Part shown: positions 18,414 through 27,483 of the stretch, one piece after another | How the letters are laid out: each line of letters begins with the position of its first letter | Position numbering within the stretch: position 1 is the stretch's first letter | Source: Nostoc sp. LEGE 06077 | GTDB lineage: Bacteria; Cyanobacteriota; Cyanobacteriia; Cyanobacteriales; Nostocaceae | Direction: 5' to 3' | Length of the DNA stretch: 64,000 nt | Assembly (NCBI RefSeq): GCF_015207705.1 | Contig: NZ_JADEWI010000001.1 | Location: 248,001 to 312,000, forward strand | The notes under the pieces: model-generated | Told to the model about the DNA's origin: nothing | The model's input: the letters and a program-made list of their open reading frames with translations, nothing else | Databases searched by the model: none | Translations under genes and position numbers: made by a program

Positions 18414-18638
18414 ATGGAAGTTCTGCAACTAACGACAACTGTTGATGCTTCTGAGCATTTGCATCTTGAAATTCCAACACAGCTATTGCCAGGCAAAGTA
18501 AATATTGTGATTTTGCTGAGTCCGGTTACATCAGACAGCACGAAGAAATCTAATTATGATTTTTCTAATATTGCTGGTAAATTAGTTTGGCAGGGAGATG
18601 CACTAGCAATACAAAAAGTGTTGCGGGATGAGTGGTAG
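18414..18638 (+). CDS. Small antitoxin-like protein without an adjacent toxin
   Basis: This 74-residue protein begins MEVLQLTTTVDASEHLHLEI and continues with PTQLLPGKVNIVILL, a beta-rich pattern seen in many small cyanobacterial antitoxin-like proteins that precede PIN-domain toxins. It ends IQKVLRDEW. No toxin gene follows: the next gene, 20 bases on, encodes a DUF29 protein. It may be an orphan antitoxin or a regulator of the DUF29 gene. The Met at 18414 is preferred to one at 18381, because the extra 11 residues come from a G-rich tandem repeat. Confidence 0.5.
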   Translation: MEVLQLTTTVDASEHLHLEIPTQLLPGKVNIVILLSPVTSDSTKKSNYDFSNIAGKLVWQGDALAIQKVLRDEW

Positions 18639-18658
18639 TTGTTACTTATTAGATATCA

Positions 18659-19171
18659 ATGCAAATACCTGAAGCCAACCCAAAAACGGCAAAAACTCCA
18701 ATGGCTGGACTAAATCTCTACGAAACAGATTTTTATGCTTGGACACAAGAACAGGCAATGTTACTCCGCAGCAAACAATGGAATCAAATCGACCTGCCAA
18801 ACCTGATTGAGGAGATCGAGTCTTTGGGTAAGCAGCAACGGCAGGAACTTCGCAATCATTTAAGTGTGCTAATTGGACAGTTGCTGAAATGGGAATATCA
18901 ACCTCAAAATCGTAGTCGTAGCTGGTTGGCAACACTTCGCATCCAGCGCCGAGACATATTAAGACTACTGAAAGACAACCCCAGTCTTAAACCTTATCTT
19001 GATGATGCACTACAAGAAGCGTATGAAAATGCTAGGGACTTGGCGATGGGAGAAACCAATTTACCAGAACAGACATTTCCTCCTACTTGTCTTTATACCT
19101 TAGCTGAAATTTTGGATGATCGCTTTTATCCAGGTGAGCCGAGTGAATTAGTGGACAATTCAGAATCATAA
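18659..19171 (+). CDS. DUF29-family protein
   Basis: The 170-residue protein has the DUF29 signature: LYETDFYAWTQEQAMLLRSK, then DLPNLIEEIESLGKQQRQEL, then a conserved LLKWEYQPQNRSRSW, and a C-terminal CLYTLAEILDDRFYPGEP. DUF29 proteins are very numerous in cyanobacteria and are small, helical and soluble; their biochemical role is not established. It starts at the ATG at 18659, 20 bases after the antitoxin-like gene, so the two are probably cotranscribed. An internal Met at 18701 is an alternative start. Confidence 0.85.
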   Translation: MQIPEANPKTAKTPMAGLNLYETDFYAWTQEQAMLLRSKQWNQIDLPNLIEEIESLGKQQRQELRNHLSVLIGQLLKWEYQPQNRSRSWLATLRIQRRDILRLLKDNPSLKPYLDDALQEAYENARDLAMGETNLPEQTFPPTCLYTLAEILDDRFYPGEPSELVDNSES

Positions 19172-19340
19172 AATATTTGAATCAACATTTTGATCCATTT
19201 GGTAACTCGTGACGTTACTGAATCCGAAGATGAAGTTTATTTCACGCAGAGGAGCAAAGACGCAGAGAGTAAGAGTTTAATTTAGGGCATTTGTTAATTT
19301 AATACTTCTATTTAGCAATGCCTAATTCGGATAAGTTGCT

Positions 19341-19367
19341 GTAGGCTGGGTAAATTGCCCAGCCTAC
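19341..19367. terminator. Hairpin between the converging DUF29 and thrS genes
   Basis: GTAGGCTGGG (19341-19350) and CCCAGCCTAC (19358-19367) form a perfect 10-bp stem with a seven-base loop, starting seven bases past the thrS stop. No clear T-tract follows on either strand, but the position between convergent genes suggests bidirectional termination. Confidence 0.55.
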
Positions 19368-19373
19368 TTGTTG

Positions 19374-21215
19374 CTAGAAGTTATCGAAATTAGCGATCGC
19401 ATCTTTCAATTTCTGTACCACTTCATCTACAGAAACTGCGCCTAATTCCCCAGAAGCGCGGGTACGAATGCTTAAAGAGTTGGTTTCAACTTCCTTTGCA
19501 CCTACCACTGCCATTACAGGTATTTTATCTTTCTCGGCGTTGCGGATTAATTTACCCAAGCGATCGCCACTGGTGTCAACTTCTGCACGGATACCCAAGG
19601 TCAGCATTTTTGCTACTACAGCTTTCGCAAAGTCTAGCTGTGCATCACTTACAGATAGCAAGCGAATTTGCACAGGTGCTAACCACAAGGGGAAATCACC
19701 CGCATACTCTTCAATTAATATGCCAATCAGCCGTTCTAAGGAACCAAAAGGCGCGCGGTGAATCATTACCGGACGCTTGCGCGAACCATCTTCAGAGACA
19801 TACTCTAAATCAAAGCGTTCTGGTAAGTTATAGTCAACTTGCACAGTACCTAATTGCCATTCTCTTTCCAACGCATCTTGGAAGATAAAGTCGAGTTTTG
19901 GCCCATAAAATGCCGCTTCGCCAATACCTTCAAAGTGATCCATTCCTAATTGTTCCACGGCGCGGCGAATCGCACCTTGAGCTTTTTCCCAAGCTTCATC
20001 GGAACCGATATATTTATCACTTGCAGGGTCACGGAAACTAAGTCTAGCTTTGAAGTTCTTCAGTTGCAGTTTATTGAATACCGATAAAATCAAATCCACT
20101 ACGCTGAGGAATTCTGCGTCTAGCTGTTCTGGGGTGACAAACAAGTGAGAGTCATCCACCGTAAAGCCGCGCACTCTGGTTAAACCGCCTAATTCCCCTG
20201 ATTGTTCGTAGCGGTAAACAGTGCCGAATTCTGCCAACCGCATCGGTAGTTCTCGATAAGAACGCAATTCACTCTTATATATTTGGATGTGGAAGGGACA
20301 GTTCATCGGCTTCATGACAAAGCCTTGCTCAAGTGCGGCTGCGGCTTCATCCTCTGCCATTAAGGGGAACATATCTTCCTTATATTTTTGCCAGTGACCG
20401 GAAGTTTTAAATAAATCCACCCTAGCAATATGCGGAGTTACAACAGGTAAATAACCACGCTTTAGCTGTTCTTGTTTGAGAAAGTCTTCTAAGATACTCC
20501 GCAATACAGTACCTTTGGGAGTCCACAAAGGTAAACCCGGCCCCACTTGGTCAGAAAAGATGAATAATCCGAGTTCTTTTCCGAGTTTACGGTGGTCACG
20601 GCGCAGTGCTTCTTCTTTGCGGCGCTTGTACTCTGCTAGTTGTTCGGGAGTTTCCCAAGCAGTACCGTAAATACGCTGTAACTGCGCTTTGGTTTCATCA
20701 CCACGCCAATAAGCACCCGCAACGCTTTCTAAATCTATGGCTTTCGGGTTCAAATCTTGAGTATTTTCAACGTGAGGCCCGGCGCACAAATCCCACCATT
20801 GATCACCCAAGTGATAAATAGTAATGGGTTCTTTCAGGTCTGCCAGAATTTCTAATTTATAAGGCTCGTTGATTGCCTTAATCCGGCGTTCGGCTTCTTC
20901 CCGGCTGACTTCTTCTCTTGTTACTGGCAATTTGCGATTAATAATCTTAGCCATCTCTTTTTGGATGGCTTTGAGGTCTTTGTCAGTAAATGGCTCTGGA
21001 CTGTCGAAGTCGTAGTAAAATCCATTTTCTATCCAGGGGCCGATTGTAACTTGCGCCTTGGGAAACAGCTTCTGCACTGCCATTGCCATCACATGAGAAG
21101 TTGTGTGGCGAATCTTTTTTAAGTTCTCTGATTCGCTGGTACGGGGTAAATTAATTTTTTCTGGTTTTTCTGCTTGATGCAGATCTTGATTAGGCGACAT
21201 TGGCTGCTGAACCAT
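19374..21215 (-). CDS. thrS: Threonyl-tRNA synthetase
   Basis: The protein charges tRNA-Thr. There is no N-terminal TGS domain; it begins directly with the N2 editing domain (HTTSHVMAMAVQKLF and, later, a Cys/His-containing DLCAGPHVENT). The class II catalytic domain follows, with the zinc ligands in MNCPFHIQIY, DDSHLF and MIHRAPFGSLERL, and then the anticodon-binding domain. This length (about 610) is normal for cyanobacterial ThrRS; some Nostocales carry a second copy. The start was set at the Met at 21215 (613 residues). A Met at 21200 is equally likely, while 21281 would add a hydrophobic stretch foreign to the family. Confidence 0.92.
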   Translation of the reverse strand: MVQQPMSPNQDLHQAEKPEKINLPRTSESENLKKIRHTTSHVMAMAVQKLFPKAQVTIGPWIENGFYYDFDSPEPFTDKDLKAIQKEMAKIINRKLPVTREEVSREEAERRIKAINEPYKLEILADLKEPITIYHLGDQWWDLCAGPHVENTQDLNPKAIDLESVAGAYWRGDETKAQLQRIYGTAWETPEQLAEYKRRKEEALRRDHRKLGKELGLFIFSDQVGPGLPLWTPKGTVLRSILEDFLKQEQLKRGYLPVVTPHIARVDLFKTSGHWQKYKEDMFPLMAEDEAAAALEQGFVMKPMNCPFHIQIYKSELRSYRELPMRLAEFGTVYRYEQSGELGGLTRVRGFTVDDSHLFVTPEQLDAEFLSVVDLILSVFNKLQLKNFKARLSFRDPASDKYIGSDEAWEKAQGAIRRAVEQLGMDHFEGIGEAAFYGPKLDFIFQDALEREWQLGTVQVDYNLPERFDLEYVSEDGSRKRPVMIHRAPFGSLERLIGILIEEYAGDFPLWLAPVQIRLLSVSDAQLDFAKAVVAKMLTLGIRAEVDTSGDRLGKLIRNAEKDKIPVMAVVGAKEVETNSLSIRTRASGELGAVSVDEVVQKLKDAIANFDNF

Positions 21216-21569
21216 TGGCGAAGTGATTGCAAAAAGTAATTTATTAGTTAAAATGCTGAAAATATTACCCAAATATAACATAGGGTTATCTTTCAGCTTG
21301 ACAGACTTTTAACTGCACTGGATGCACTCTAGCATTGCATGAAGTCTGAAACTTGATCTTAGCTTGCCGACAGTGTTTTCTCTTGTCTACAGTCTTGAGC
21401 CTTAATTTTATGGGGCAAAGGTATTATGTCTTGATTGCGGAAATTTAAATTTTGTAACTACTACGACAGATTTATTTAACTATCTTTCTGAGGACGTAGC
21501 ATATAATAATGTTAAGTTTTGTAAAAAACGTTAATATTAATCAGAAAAATAGAAGTATCCTTCAGATCT

Positions 21570-21887
21570 ATGCAAGACTCAAATTTACCAGGGACTGAGT
21601 TGCTAAAAACCGTCTTAGAGCCTTTGTTACAAGACTTTGAATATTGGTTTACGCGATCACGCAACCTTTTGGAAACTGAGCAACTCTCATTTATGAGTCA
21701 TCAAGAAAAATCTGACCTGCTGTTACGAGTCAAGCAAGCACAAGCAGAGTTAAATACAGCAAAGATGCTATTTACAGCCACTAATCAACAAGTCGGAATT
21801 GATATGACAACTCTAAAGCCTTGGCATCAACTGGTTACAGAATGCTGGAAGGTAGCTATGCGCTTCCACCAAGAAAGAGAAAATTAA
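21570..21887 (+). CDS. DUF2605 protein
   Basis: A 105-residue, helix-rich, soluble protein with the DUF2605 pattern: LLKTVLEPLLQDFEYWFTRS, then LLETEQLSFMSHQEK, then PWHQLVTECWKVAMRF. The family is found in cyanobacteria and nearly always sits beside a DUF2973 gene, as here (258 bases downstream). Function is unknown; the pairing suggests that the soluble protein works with the membrane-anchored DUF2973 protein. The ATG at 21570 is the natural start. Confidence 0.82.
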   Translation: MQDSNLPGTELLKTVLEPLLQDFEYWFTRSRNLLETEQLSFMSHQEKSDLLLRVKQAQAELNTAKMLFTATNQQVGIDMTTLKPWHQLVTECWKVAMRFHQEREN

Positions 21888-22145
21888 AATGTACCGACTA
21901 ATTGACACTACCGGTATATGACATGATTCGCATAGATACTTTAAAATCCTTAATAAATTTTTTATTAACAAATAATGTATCCTATGCTACCGTAAGTTGA
22001 ATAGCCTTTGACAAATTTTTCCATATTAATAATATAGGCGCATTAAAAGTGCGTTAAACATTTACACCCGCTGAGATTCCCAACATCAGCGAAGTTTTTC
22101 AGTATAAGATTTTTAAACTTGCTGCCCCTGGAGGAAACCCATATT

Positions 22146-22460
22146 ATGTTGCACCTACTTTACATTCTTGCTTTTACGATTCTTGCTTGTATCGCCGTGG
22201 CTAATTTAATTCGTAATCTAGTCATGTTTAGTTTTGATCGAGAACGAAATTATCCAGCCAGATCTTCTGCAATGGGTAATCAAGGTTATCTGTCAGCCAG
22301 AAAATCAGTCCCCCATCCAGAATTGTTAGATAGTGCTGGCAATATTATTAAAGAACCCCTCTTAGTTATGCGCTCAATTAACGTTGAAGATGCTAGACAG
22401 CAATTAGATGCTATTTACGAAGCTTCTCCAGGACAAAAAAGTGAAAATCATGAAAAATAG
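22146..22460 (+). CDS. DUF2973 single-pass membrane protein
   Basis: A 104-residue protein that starts with a membrane segment (MLHLLYILAFTILACIAVAN) and continues with a polar tail containing FSFDRERNYPAR and SVPHPELLDSAGNIIKEPLL, the DUF2973 signature. The start at 22146 has a GGAGG site ten bases upstream; the longer frame from 22119 would read through that site. It pairs with the upstream DUF2605 gene, an arrangement conserved across cyanobacteria. The role is not known. Downstream, an imperfect inverted repeat containing CTAGAAGC/CTTCTAGC-type sequence (about 22470-22555) separates it from the converging glucosidase gene. Confidence 0.82.
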   Translation: MLHLLYILAFTILACIAVANLIRNLVMFSFDRERNYPARSSAMGNQGYLSARKSVPHPELLDSAGNIIKEPLLVMRSINVEDARQQLDAIYEASPGQKSENHEK

Positions 22461-22574
22461 GTCATAGGGGCTAGAAGCTAGACATTATATATAAAGCAAC
22501 AGACAAGTATTAAATGTTGAGTTCTAGCCCCCAATCTCTAACTTCTAGCCCTATTGAGACTTGATAGTTAAAGA

Positions 22575-24866
22575 TTACGCTTCAATAACTACGCGAAGAT
22601 TACCGCGTTTTTTAGCTACGCGACAGGCAGTAGTATTACCAGAACGCTCAAATTCTAAATCTAGAATTGTGGTGCCAACTCGTAAATTGTGAAATGACAG
22701 CTGATTAATCGACTCTGGTAAAGCGGGGTCGATAATTCGTAGGCAGTTATTTTGTGCGTCTGGGACTAAATTAACGATCATTTGCAGCAGTTGAAATACG
22801 CTACCAGTAGCCCAAGCTTGCGGTGTACAAGCAACAGGATATTGTACAGGGGCATTGTCACCATTGCGTTCGTAGCCGCAAAAAAGTTCTGGTGGACGTT
22901 GGTAAGGCTGTGTACTCGTCATGTCGATCAAACCTTGGAAAAGTTCCAAGGCTTGATCAATTAAACCGAGCGATCGCAAACCTGTCGCAATCAAAGAATT
23001 ATCATGGGGCCACACTGAACCAATGTGATAACCCATTGGATTATAAGCCGGAGACAAACTGCTTAAAGTCCGAATCCCCCAACCATTAAACATATCCGGT
23101 GCGCGTAACCTTTCAGCCACACTGTAAGCTTTTTCCGGGGTAAAGATACCCAACTGCAAACAATGACCAGGGTTAGATGTCACACTATCTACCTGTTTAC
23201 CCTCGCCATCTAAAGCTAAAGCACAAAAATCTTGGTCTTCTATCCAAAAGTCACGATTAAACCTCACCTTAAGATTTCTGGCTTCTTCTTGCCAACGGTC
23301 AGCTAAATCCAGCCGCTTCTTCATTCTGGCAATTTCCGCTAGGCGAATTTTAGCCGAATAAACGTAAGCTTGGACTTCACATAGAGCAATTGGCCCGTTA
23401 GCCAAATCTCCCTTCCGATCAACAATACAATCGCCTGAGTCCTTCCAACCTTGGTTAGTTAAACCCCGTTGAGATGTGCGATAGTAACTCAGATAGCCAG
23501 TTGCTTGCAGATGACGATCAATCCACTCCATTGCAGCTATAGCATTTGGCCACAAATGTTCTAAAGTTTCGTGGTCATTAGTCCAAATGTAGTATTCGCC
23601 ATAGAGCATCAACCACAGCGGCGTAGCGTCAACTGTACCGTAATAAGGCGTATGGGGAATTTCTTGACAACGAGCCATTTCCCCCAAACGTAATTCGTGG
23701 AGAATCTTACCTGGTTCTTCTTCGCGCCATTCATCCTCAGTTTTACCTTGGTATGCTGCCAATAGCATCAAGGTTTCTTTAGCAATTTGCGAGTTTAAGA
23801 TTAATGTTTGGGAAGCCGTAATCAGGGAATCTCGACCAAACAGCGTTGAAAACCAAGGTACGCCAGCGGATACCGTCTTGTACTTGCCAAAGGACTGGCG
23901 TAACAAGTACAGATCTTGTTCAGCACGGTCAATGACATGATTGAGGATAGTTTTGTCTGAACTAATGCGGGTAATTTGTTGCACCCAATTTTGTTCTTCC
24001 ATCAATTCTGCGGCTTTGGCTTGTCCGAGGGTAAAAGCTGCACTAACGGTAGAACTAGAGGTATTGTTGGTTAACAAATTGATGCGATAGCCGATTTTGA
24101 GAGTTTCGTGAGTTGCTAACTCTAGCTGCCATACGGCTGTGTAACCTTTAAAGTAATCTGGTAGGCAATGCTGGAATTGGATACGCGACTCCATCACTAA
24201 GCCATCCAGACCTTGATAGGCTAATGTTAAGAATTCTTCTTTATGTGCCTCACCAAAGTAAGGCGATACAACCACCGCATCACCATTCAAAGTGGTTCCG
24301 GCTGAGGGTGTAGGTTCTATGAGACGTAAAAGTTTACCTCGTTGAGGTCGGTCATAACCGCGCACTTCAAACAAATCGACAAAATCCGCATCAAAGCTAA
24401 GACTAAGTTCAAAACTGACAGTAGTGGTACTGTAGTTAGATACTTCGATTTCTTCAAATAGTGCGCCATTGAGGACAATTTCGCGGCGAATACCGATATT
24501 TTCAGCTTTGAGGCGATCGTCAATTTTGGGGTTAGTACACAAAACAGAAAGAGAAAATCCTTTTTCCGCAGTGCTACCCAGGAGTACAGGCGATCGCCCA
24601 TCAATTTGTAATTCCAGACGGTTGAGAAATCGCGTATCACCACAAAACAATCCCATACTGGGGTTGCCTTCATTCAGAGAACAGCCAGAAATGTTCCCTA
24701 TCGTATCTGTCACGAGAAATAAATCATCATCTTTTACCGTCATAGTTGGTTGTGGTCTTTCACTCACAACACAAGGCCACTCTGGTATAGGTAATTGTTC
24801 TGCTGGGATAAAAGTCTTTCCATCCAGGGAAATTTTATCTTGGGTGATGAGCAAATCTGGTGTCAT
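22575..24866 (-). CDS. Amylo-alpha-1,6-glucosidase / glycogen-debranching-type enzyme
   Basis: The 763-residue protein has two parts. Residues about 45-250 form an N-terminal beta domain of the GDE_N type (LFLVTDTIGNISG, MGLFCGDTRFLNRLEL). Residues about 300-720 form an (alpha/alpha)6 glycosidase domain (SAGVPWFSTLFGRDSLITAS, YYGTVDATPLWLMLYGEYY, GYHIGSVWPHDNSLIATGL). Acidic residues at GRDS and WKDSGD are likely part of the active site. It probably acts on alpha-glucan or related oligosaccharides in the cytoplasm, as no signal peptide is present. It is monocistronic, starting at the ATG at 24866. Exact substrate cannot be read from the sequence. Confidence 0.85.
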   Translation of the reverse strand: MTPDLLITQDKISLDGKTFIPAEQLPIPEWPCVVSERPQPTMTVKDDDLFLVTDTIGNISGCSLNEGNPSMGLFCGDTRFLNRLELQIDGRSPVLLGSTAEKGFSLSVLCTNPKIDDRLKAENIGIRREIVLNGALFEEIEVSNYSTTTVSFELSLSFDADFVDLFEVRGYDRPQRGKLLRLIEPTPSAGTTLNGDAVVVSPYFGEAHKEEFLTLAYQGLDGLVMESRIQFQHCLPDYFKGYTAVWQLELATHETLKIGYRINLLTNNTSSSTVSAAFTLGQAKAAELMEEQNWVQQITRISSDKTILNHVIDRAEQDLYLLRQSFGKYKTVSAGVPWFSTLFGRDSLITASQTLILNSQIAKETLMLLAAYQGKTEDEWREEEPGKILHELRLGEMARCQEIPHTPYYGTVDATPLWLMLYGEYYIWTNDHETLEHLWPNAIAAMEWIDRHLQATGYLSYYRTSQRGLTNQGWKDSGDCIVDRKGDLANGPIALCEVQAYVYSAKIRLAEIARMKKRLDLADRWQEEARNLKVRFNRDFWIEDQDFCALALDGEGKQVDSVTSNPGHCLQLGIFTPEKAYSVAERLRAPDMFNGWGIRTLSSLSPAYNPMGYHIGSVWPHDNSLIATGLRSLGLIDQALELFQGLIDMTSTQPYQRPPELFCGYERNGDNAPVQYPVACTPQAWATGSVFQLLQMIVNLVPDAQNNCLRIIDPALPESINQLSFHNLRVGTTILDLEFERSGNTTACRVAKKRGNLRVVIEA

Positions 24867-25211
24867 TCGCCAAAGTTCCGTTTACAGGTCTATATGTTCG
24901 TAGTTGGAGTAACTTAACAGCCCCAAATTCCAAGCTGAAAGAATACTGCTCAGAACCGCAAAAAAAAGATGTTATGGAAAACTTATTTTGACAAAATTTA
25001 CATAACAAATCTTTATAAATTTATATTGTTTAAGTTTAAAGTCAAGGCTGAGAATAAAGGATTTTCATCTCTGGTTACATCAGCCCTGGTGTATATTCTG
25101 CTTTTACTAGTTTTATCTTCTATTTTCTAAGATAGACCTTGGAAAACTGCTGAGTACTTTTAGCATCGTGGTACGCAAGCCCGCCGCGATAACTGAAAAA
25201 TAGTGTATTTT
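24867..25211. other. Intergenic region upstream of the glucosidase gene
   Basis: 345 bases, AT-rich, with no gene seen. It must hold the promoter of the leftward glucosidase gene. A TPR gene remnant adjoins its right edge. Confidence 0.4.
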
Positions 25212-25346
25212 TCATAGACGATTGAATTGATCCGCCCCTTGATTGTCTCCTAATTTAGACTTGGCTAACCCACTATATGTTGTAGGCTTCGGCATAATCG
25301 GGGTTGAGTTTGGGGGCTTGATTGTAGTCGGCGATCGCCCCCTTGA
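25212..25346 (-). pseudogene. Remnant of a tetratricopeptide-repeat gene
   Basis: On the minus strand 25346-25280 reads KGAIADYNQAPKLNPDYAEA then YN, a standard TPR unit, and after a shift of one base 25279-25212 reads YSGLAKSKLGDNQGADQFNR then L and a stop. Together they are about one and a half TPR units broken by a frameshift. It lies 27 bases past the stop of the caspase gene. It may be the tail of a TPR array once fused to, or located after, the caspase. Confidence 0.55.
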
Positions 25347-25373
25347 TTTTTTATAATGATAATTGCTGCTCAA

Positions 25374-27092
25374 CTAACGATTTGGAATACAATATATAAT
25401 TCTTGACATATAAGACTTGCGCGTCTCGTGATTGCCACCATTAAGGGTCACTGCCCACGGAAGTTGCCCTGGTGGGTTACTAAGTTTAAAGGGTATATTC
25501 TTATTAGGGATAATATAAATAAAAGAACCGTCTTCCTTTAAATACGCCCACCCAACACGAACAGCGAACTTTTGTAAGTTATTATTCACATCACTGGATT
25601 GCCAAATGCGCCTCTGTACGCTAAATCCGAATTGATCTTGACTATTTTTCATCCAGAGTTTGTCGATATTGACTAAATCAGGGCAAGGCAATTTTTCAAA
25701 GTCTTTTTCTTTAAGATATTCTTCTCGCTGTTTACCAGCTACTTTCTCCATTATTCGAGCAGTTTCATCATCAGCTTCGTTGAATTTCCCCTCTTGTAGC
25801 AGGCTTTGTAATAAAGCGTATTTCGGGTTAATCCACGTTGTTTGCGTATAGATTAGAAACCCTGCTACCCCAACTAAAACAGCTGCTCCACATACAAACC
25901 AATAGATTTTAACGTTGCCAATATTTGTAAACCATGATTCAGATTTTGATTCATCTAGTTGATTGTGGAAGTGGGCTTGAGCCTGAATCGCTATCCCAGG
26001 CACACCTGAAGGTTTAATTGCTTTTTTCTGGGAAATAAATTGAGCCTCAATTTGAGCAATGTCTTCATCTCTGAGGTTTAAAACTCGCTGCAAGCGTTTT
26101 AATTCGTTCTGAGTGTCGCTACTAAGAGAATGCTCACGCTGAATAGCCTCAACTAAAACTTGCTCATAACGCTGCAATTTTTTCTGGTACTCCTGGTAAG
26201 GTTTAAGCACCTCATCTTCAATTACCGCAGCAACTTCAGGTTTAAGTCCCAGTGCATCTCGTAGTGCATCTAAGGCATTACGTCCTACAACAGAAATCAT
26301 GCCACGAATGGCAAAATGCTCAACTTCTTTGCGATACCTTAACTTGGGATCTTCGGTGGGTGCTTGAGCAAGATGGATCTTGTAGCCTTCTTTGACAGCA
26401 TAGATTTCTGGTTTCATTGCTGGCGCAGCTTCTTGGACTTTCCCTTTGGCATACTCATGTAATTCATCAATTGAAACTACACCATCGCTATCGAGGTCTG
26501 CTGCTCCAGTTTCAATCCCCTCGACTAGATAATGAGTGTAAGTCGAAAGGTCTGATCCTTCCTGTTCAAAGGAATACTGGGTGGAAGTTGAAGATGTGAG
26601 GACAGCCCTTCCTTCCCCTCCCAGTTGTTTTTTAACATCTACAGAACCGTCATCCTTAGCTAACCAACCTTCGGCAAATGCTCCACTAAAGCAACAATCG
26701 AGAATTACAACTTGTCGCCTAGAGCGGCTATTGCTCATGATGTCTTGTAAAAAACTGGCTGGAACCGCTGTTGCTCGGATTAGTTCTCCCTGGTGGGTTT
26801 TACGAGTAATACGAGTAGCAAGGTGGAGCTTGCCGTTGTCATCTTTGACCCCATGACCAGAGAAAAACAGCAGCACCAAGTCATCTTTTGTACGACCCGA
26901 AAACAATGTTTCAATTGCTTCCTGCATCACTAGTGGCTCAGGATTTAACAACGTTTTAACATCATCAAATCCACCCATATCAGGGTGCTGTAATACTCTC
27001 TGGATCGCCTCTACGTCTCTGGTAGCTCCAGGCAATGGGGTCAAACCCGGCTCGTAATCACTGACCCCGATCGCAAGCGCCATCTTAGCCAT
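25374..27092 (-). CDS. Caspase-family protease with GUN4 domain, membrane anchored
   Basis: The 572-residue protein opens with a caspase/metacaspase domain: catalytic His80 (LLFFSGHGVKDDNG) and Cys134 (VVILDCCFSGAF). An EF-hand-like loop follows (D199 to E210, DLDSDGVVSIDE), fitting the calcium dependence known for metacaspases. Residues 250-355 are helical. A single membrane segment lies at about 395-416. Residues about 423-572 match a GUN4 domain (NPKYALLQSLLQEGKFNEAD, CPDLVNIDKLW, DQFGFSVQRRIW, then a GQLPWAV-type end). GUN4 domains bind protoporphyrins, so tetrapyrrole sensing by the protease is a reasonable inference. It lies 10 bases downstream of an EACC1-like gene, clearly one operon. 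Confidence 0.85.
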   Translation of the reverse strand: MAKMALAIGVSDYEPGLTPLPGATRDVEAIQRVLQHPDMGGFDDVKTLLNPEPLVMQEAIETLFSGRTKDDLVLLFFSGHGVKDDNGKLHLATRITRKTHQGELIRATAVPASFLQDIMSNSRSRRQVVILDCCFSGAFAEGWLAKDDGSVDVKKQLGGEGRAVLTSSTSTQYSFEQEGSDLSTYTHYLVEGIETGAADLDSDGVVSIDELHEYAKGKVQEAAPAMKPEIYAVKEGYKIHLAQAPTEDPKLRYRKEVEHFAIRGMISVVGRNALDALRDALGLKPEVAAVIEDEVLKPYQEYQKKLQRYEQVLVEAIQREHSLSSDTQNELKRLQRVLNLRDEDIAQIEAQFISQKKAIKPSGVPGIAIQAQAHFHNQLDESKSESWFTNIGNVKIYWFVCGAAVLVGVAGFLIYTQTTWINPKYALLQSLLQEGKFNEADDETARIMEKVAGKQREEYLKEKDFEKLPCPDLVNIDKLWMKNSQDQFGFSVQRRIWQSSDVNNNLQKFAVRVGWAYLKEDGSFIYIIPNKNIPFKLSNPPGQLPWAVTLNGGNHETRKSYMSRIIYCIPNR

Positions 27093-27102
27093 TTTTGACC
27101 TC

Positions 27103-27483
27103 TTATGTGGATTCTATAAATTGTTGGGCTGCCTGAATTGCTGCTAACAGTTCTTGCTGGCTGCTTGCTGTGACTTTGAGTTTCTTGCCGTTGGCTTCAA
27201 CTTCCATTGTGATCGCTTTACCACGCAGGCGATCGCTTAAAAATCCAAACAGATTCTTGATATTTTGTGCATTCACCTCAGCTGTTAGCAACCCGACTAT
27301 AGCTGCACCAAAGGCTTTGTTACCTGCTGGTGGGTTAGGATCGAGAATACTTTTAACGTCTTTTACTTCTTCCAAGTCAAGCATTTCGCGCCGAAGGCTT
27401 TGGGTTAACTTTTCCAATGCTTCGTCATCTAACTGAGGGTTTCTCAGATCAAGCGTGATTTGTATATCAGATGTAGTAGGCAT
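27103..27483 (-). CDS. EACC1-like small protein paired with the caspase
   Basis: The 126-residue protein starts MPTTSDIQITLDLRNPQ at the ATG at 27483. It has an N-terminal strand, a helix (LDDEALEKLTQSLRREMLD), a glycine-containing middle (GNKAFGAAIVGLLTAEVNAQ), and a C-terminal strand-strand-helix (ITMEVEANGKKLKVTASSQQ, then ELLAAIQAAQQFI). This pattern resembles the effector-associated constant component (EACC1) proteins that accompany caspases and other effectors in bacterial conflict systems. The gene is 10 bases upstream of the caspase gene in the same direction. A longer frame from 27594 exists, but its extra residues look non-coding. It may regulate or tether the protease; no enzymatic motif is seen. 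Confidence 0.6.
   Translation of the reverse strand: MPTTSDIQITLDLRNPQLDDEALEKLTQSLRREMLDLEEVKDVKSILDPNPPAGNKAFGAAIVGLLTAEVNAQNIKNLFGFLSDRLRGKAITMEVEANGKKLKVTASSQQELLAAIQAAQQFIEST

Noticed and set aside
19468-19888. Overlapping plus-strand frames of 97 and 130 codons
   Set aside because: Antisense to the conserved C-terminal half of thrS; composition follows the opposite strand.
22470-22555. IS remnant between the DUF2973 and glucosidase genes
   Set aside because: Only an imperfect inverted repeat with CTAGAAG units; no transposase trace or target duplication.
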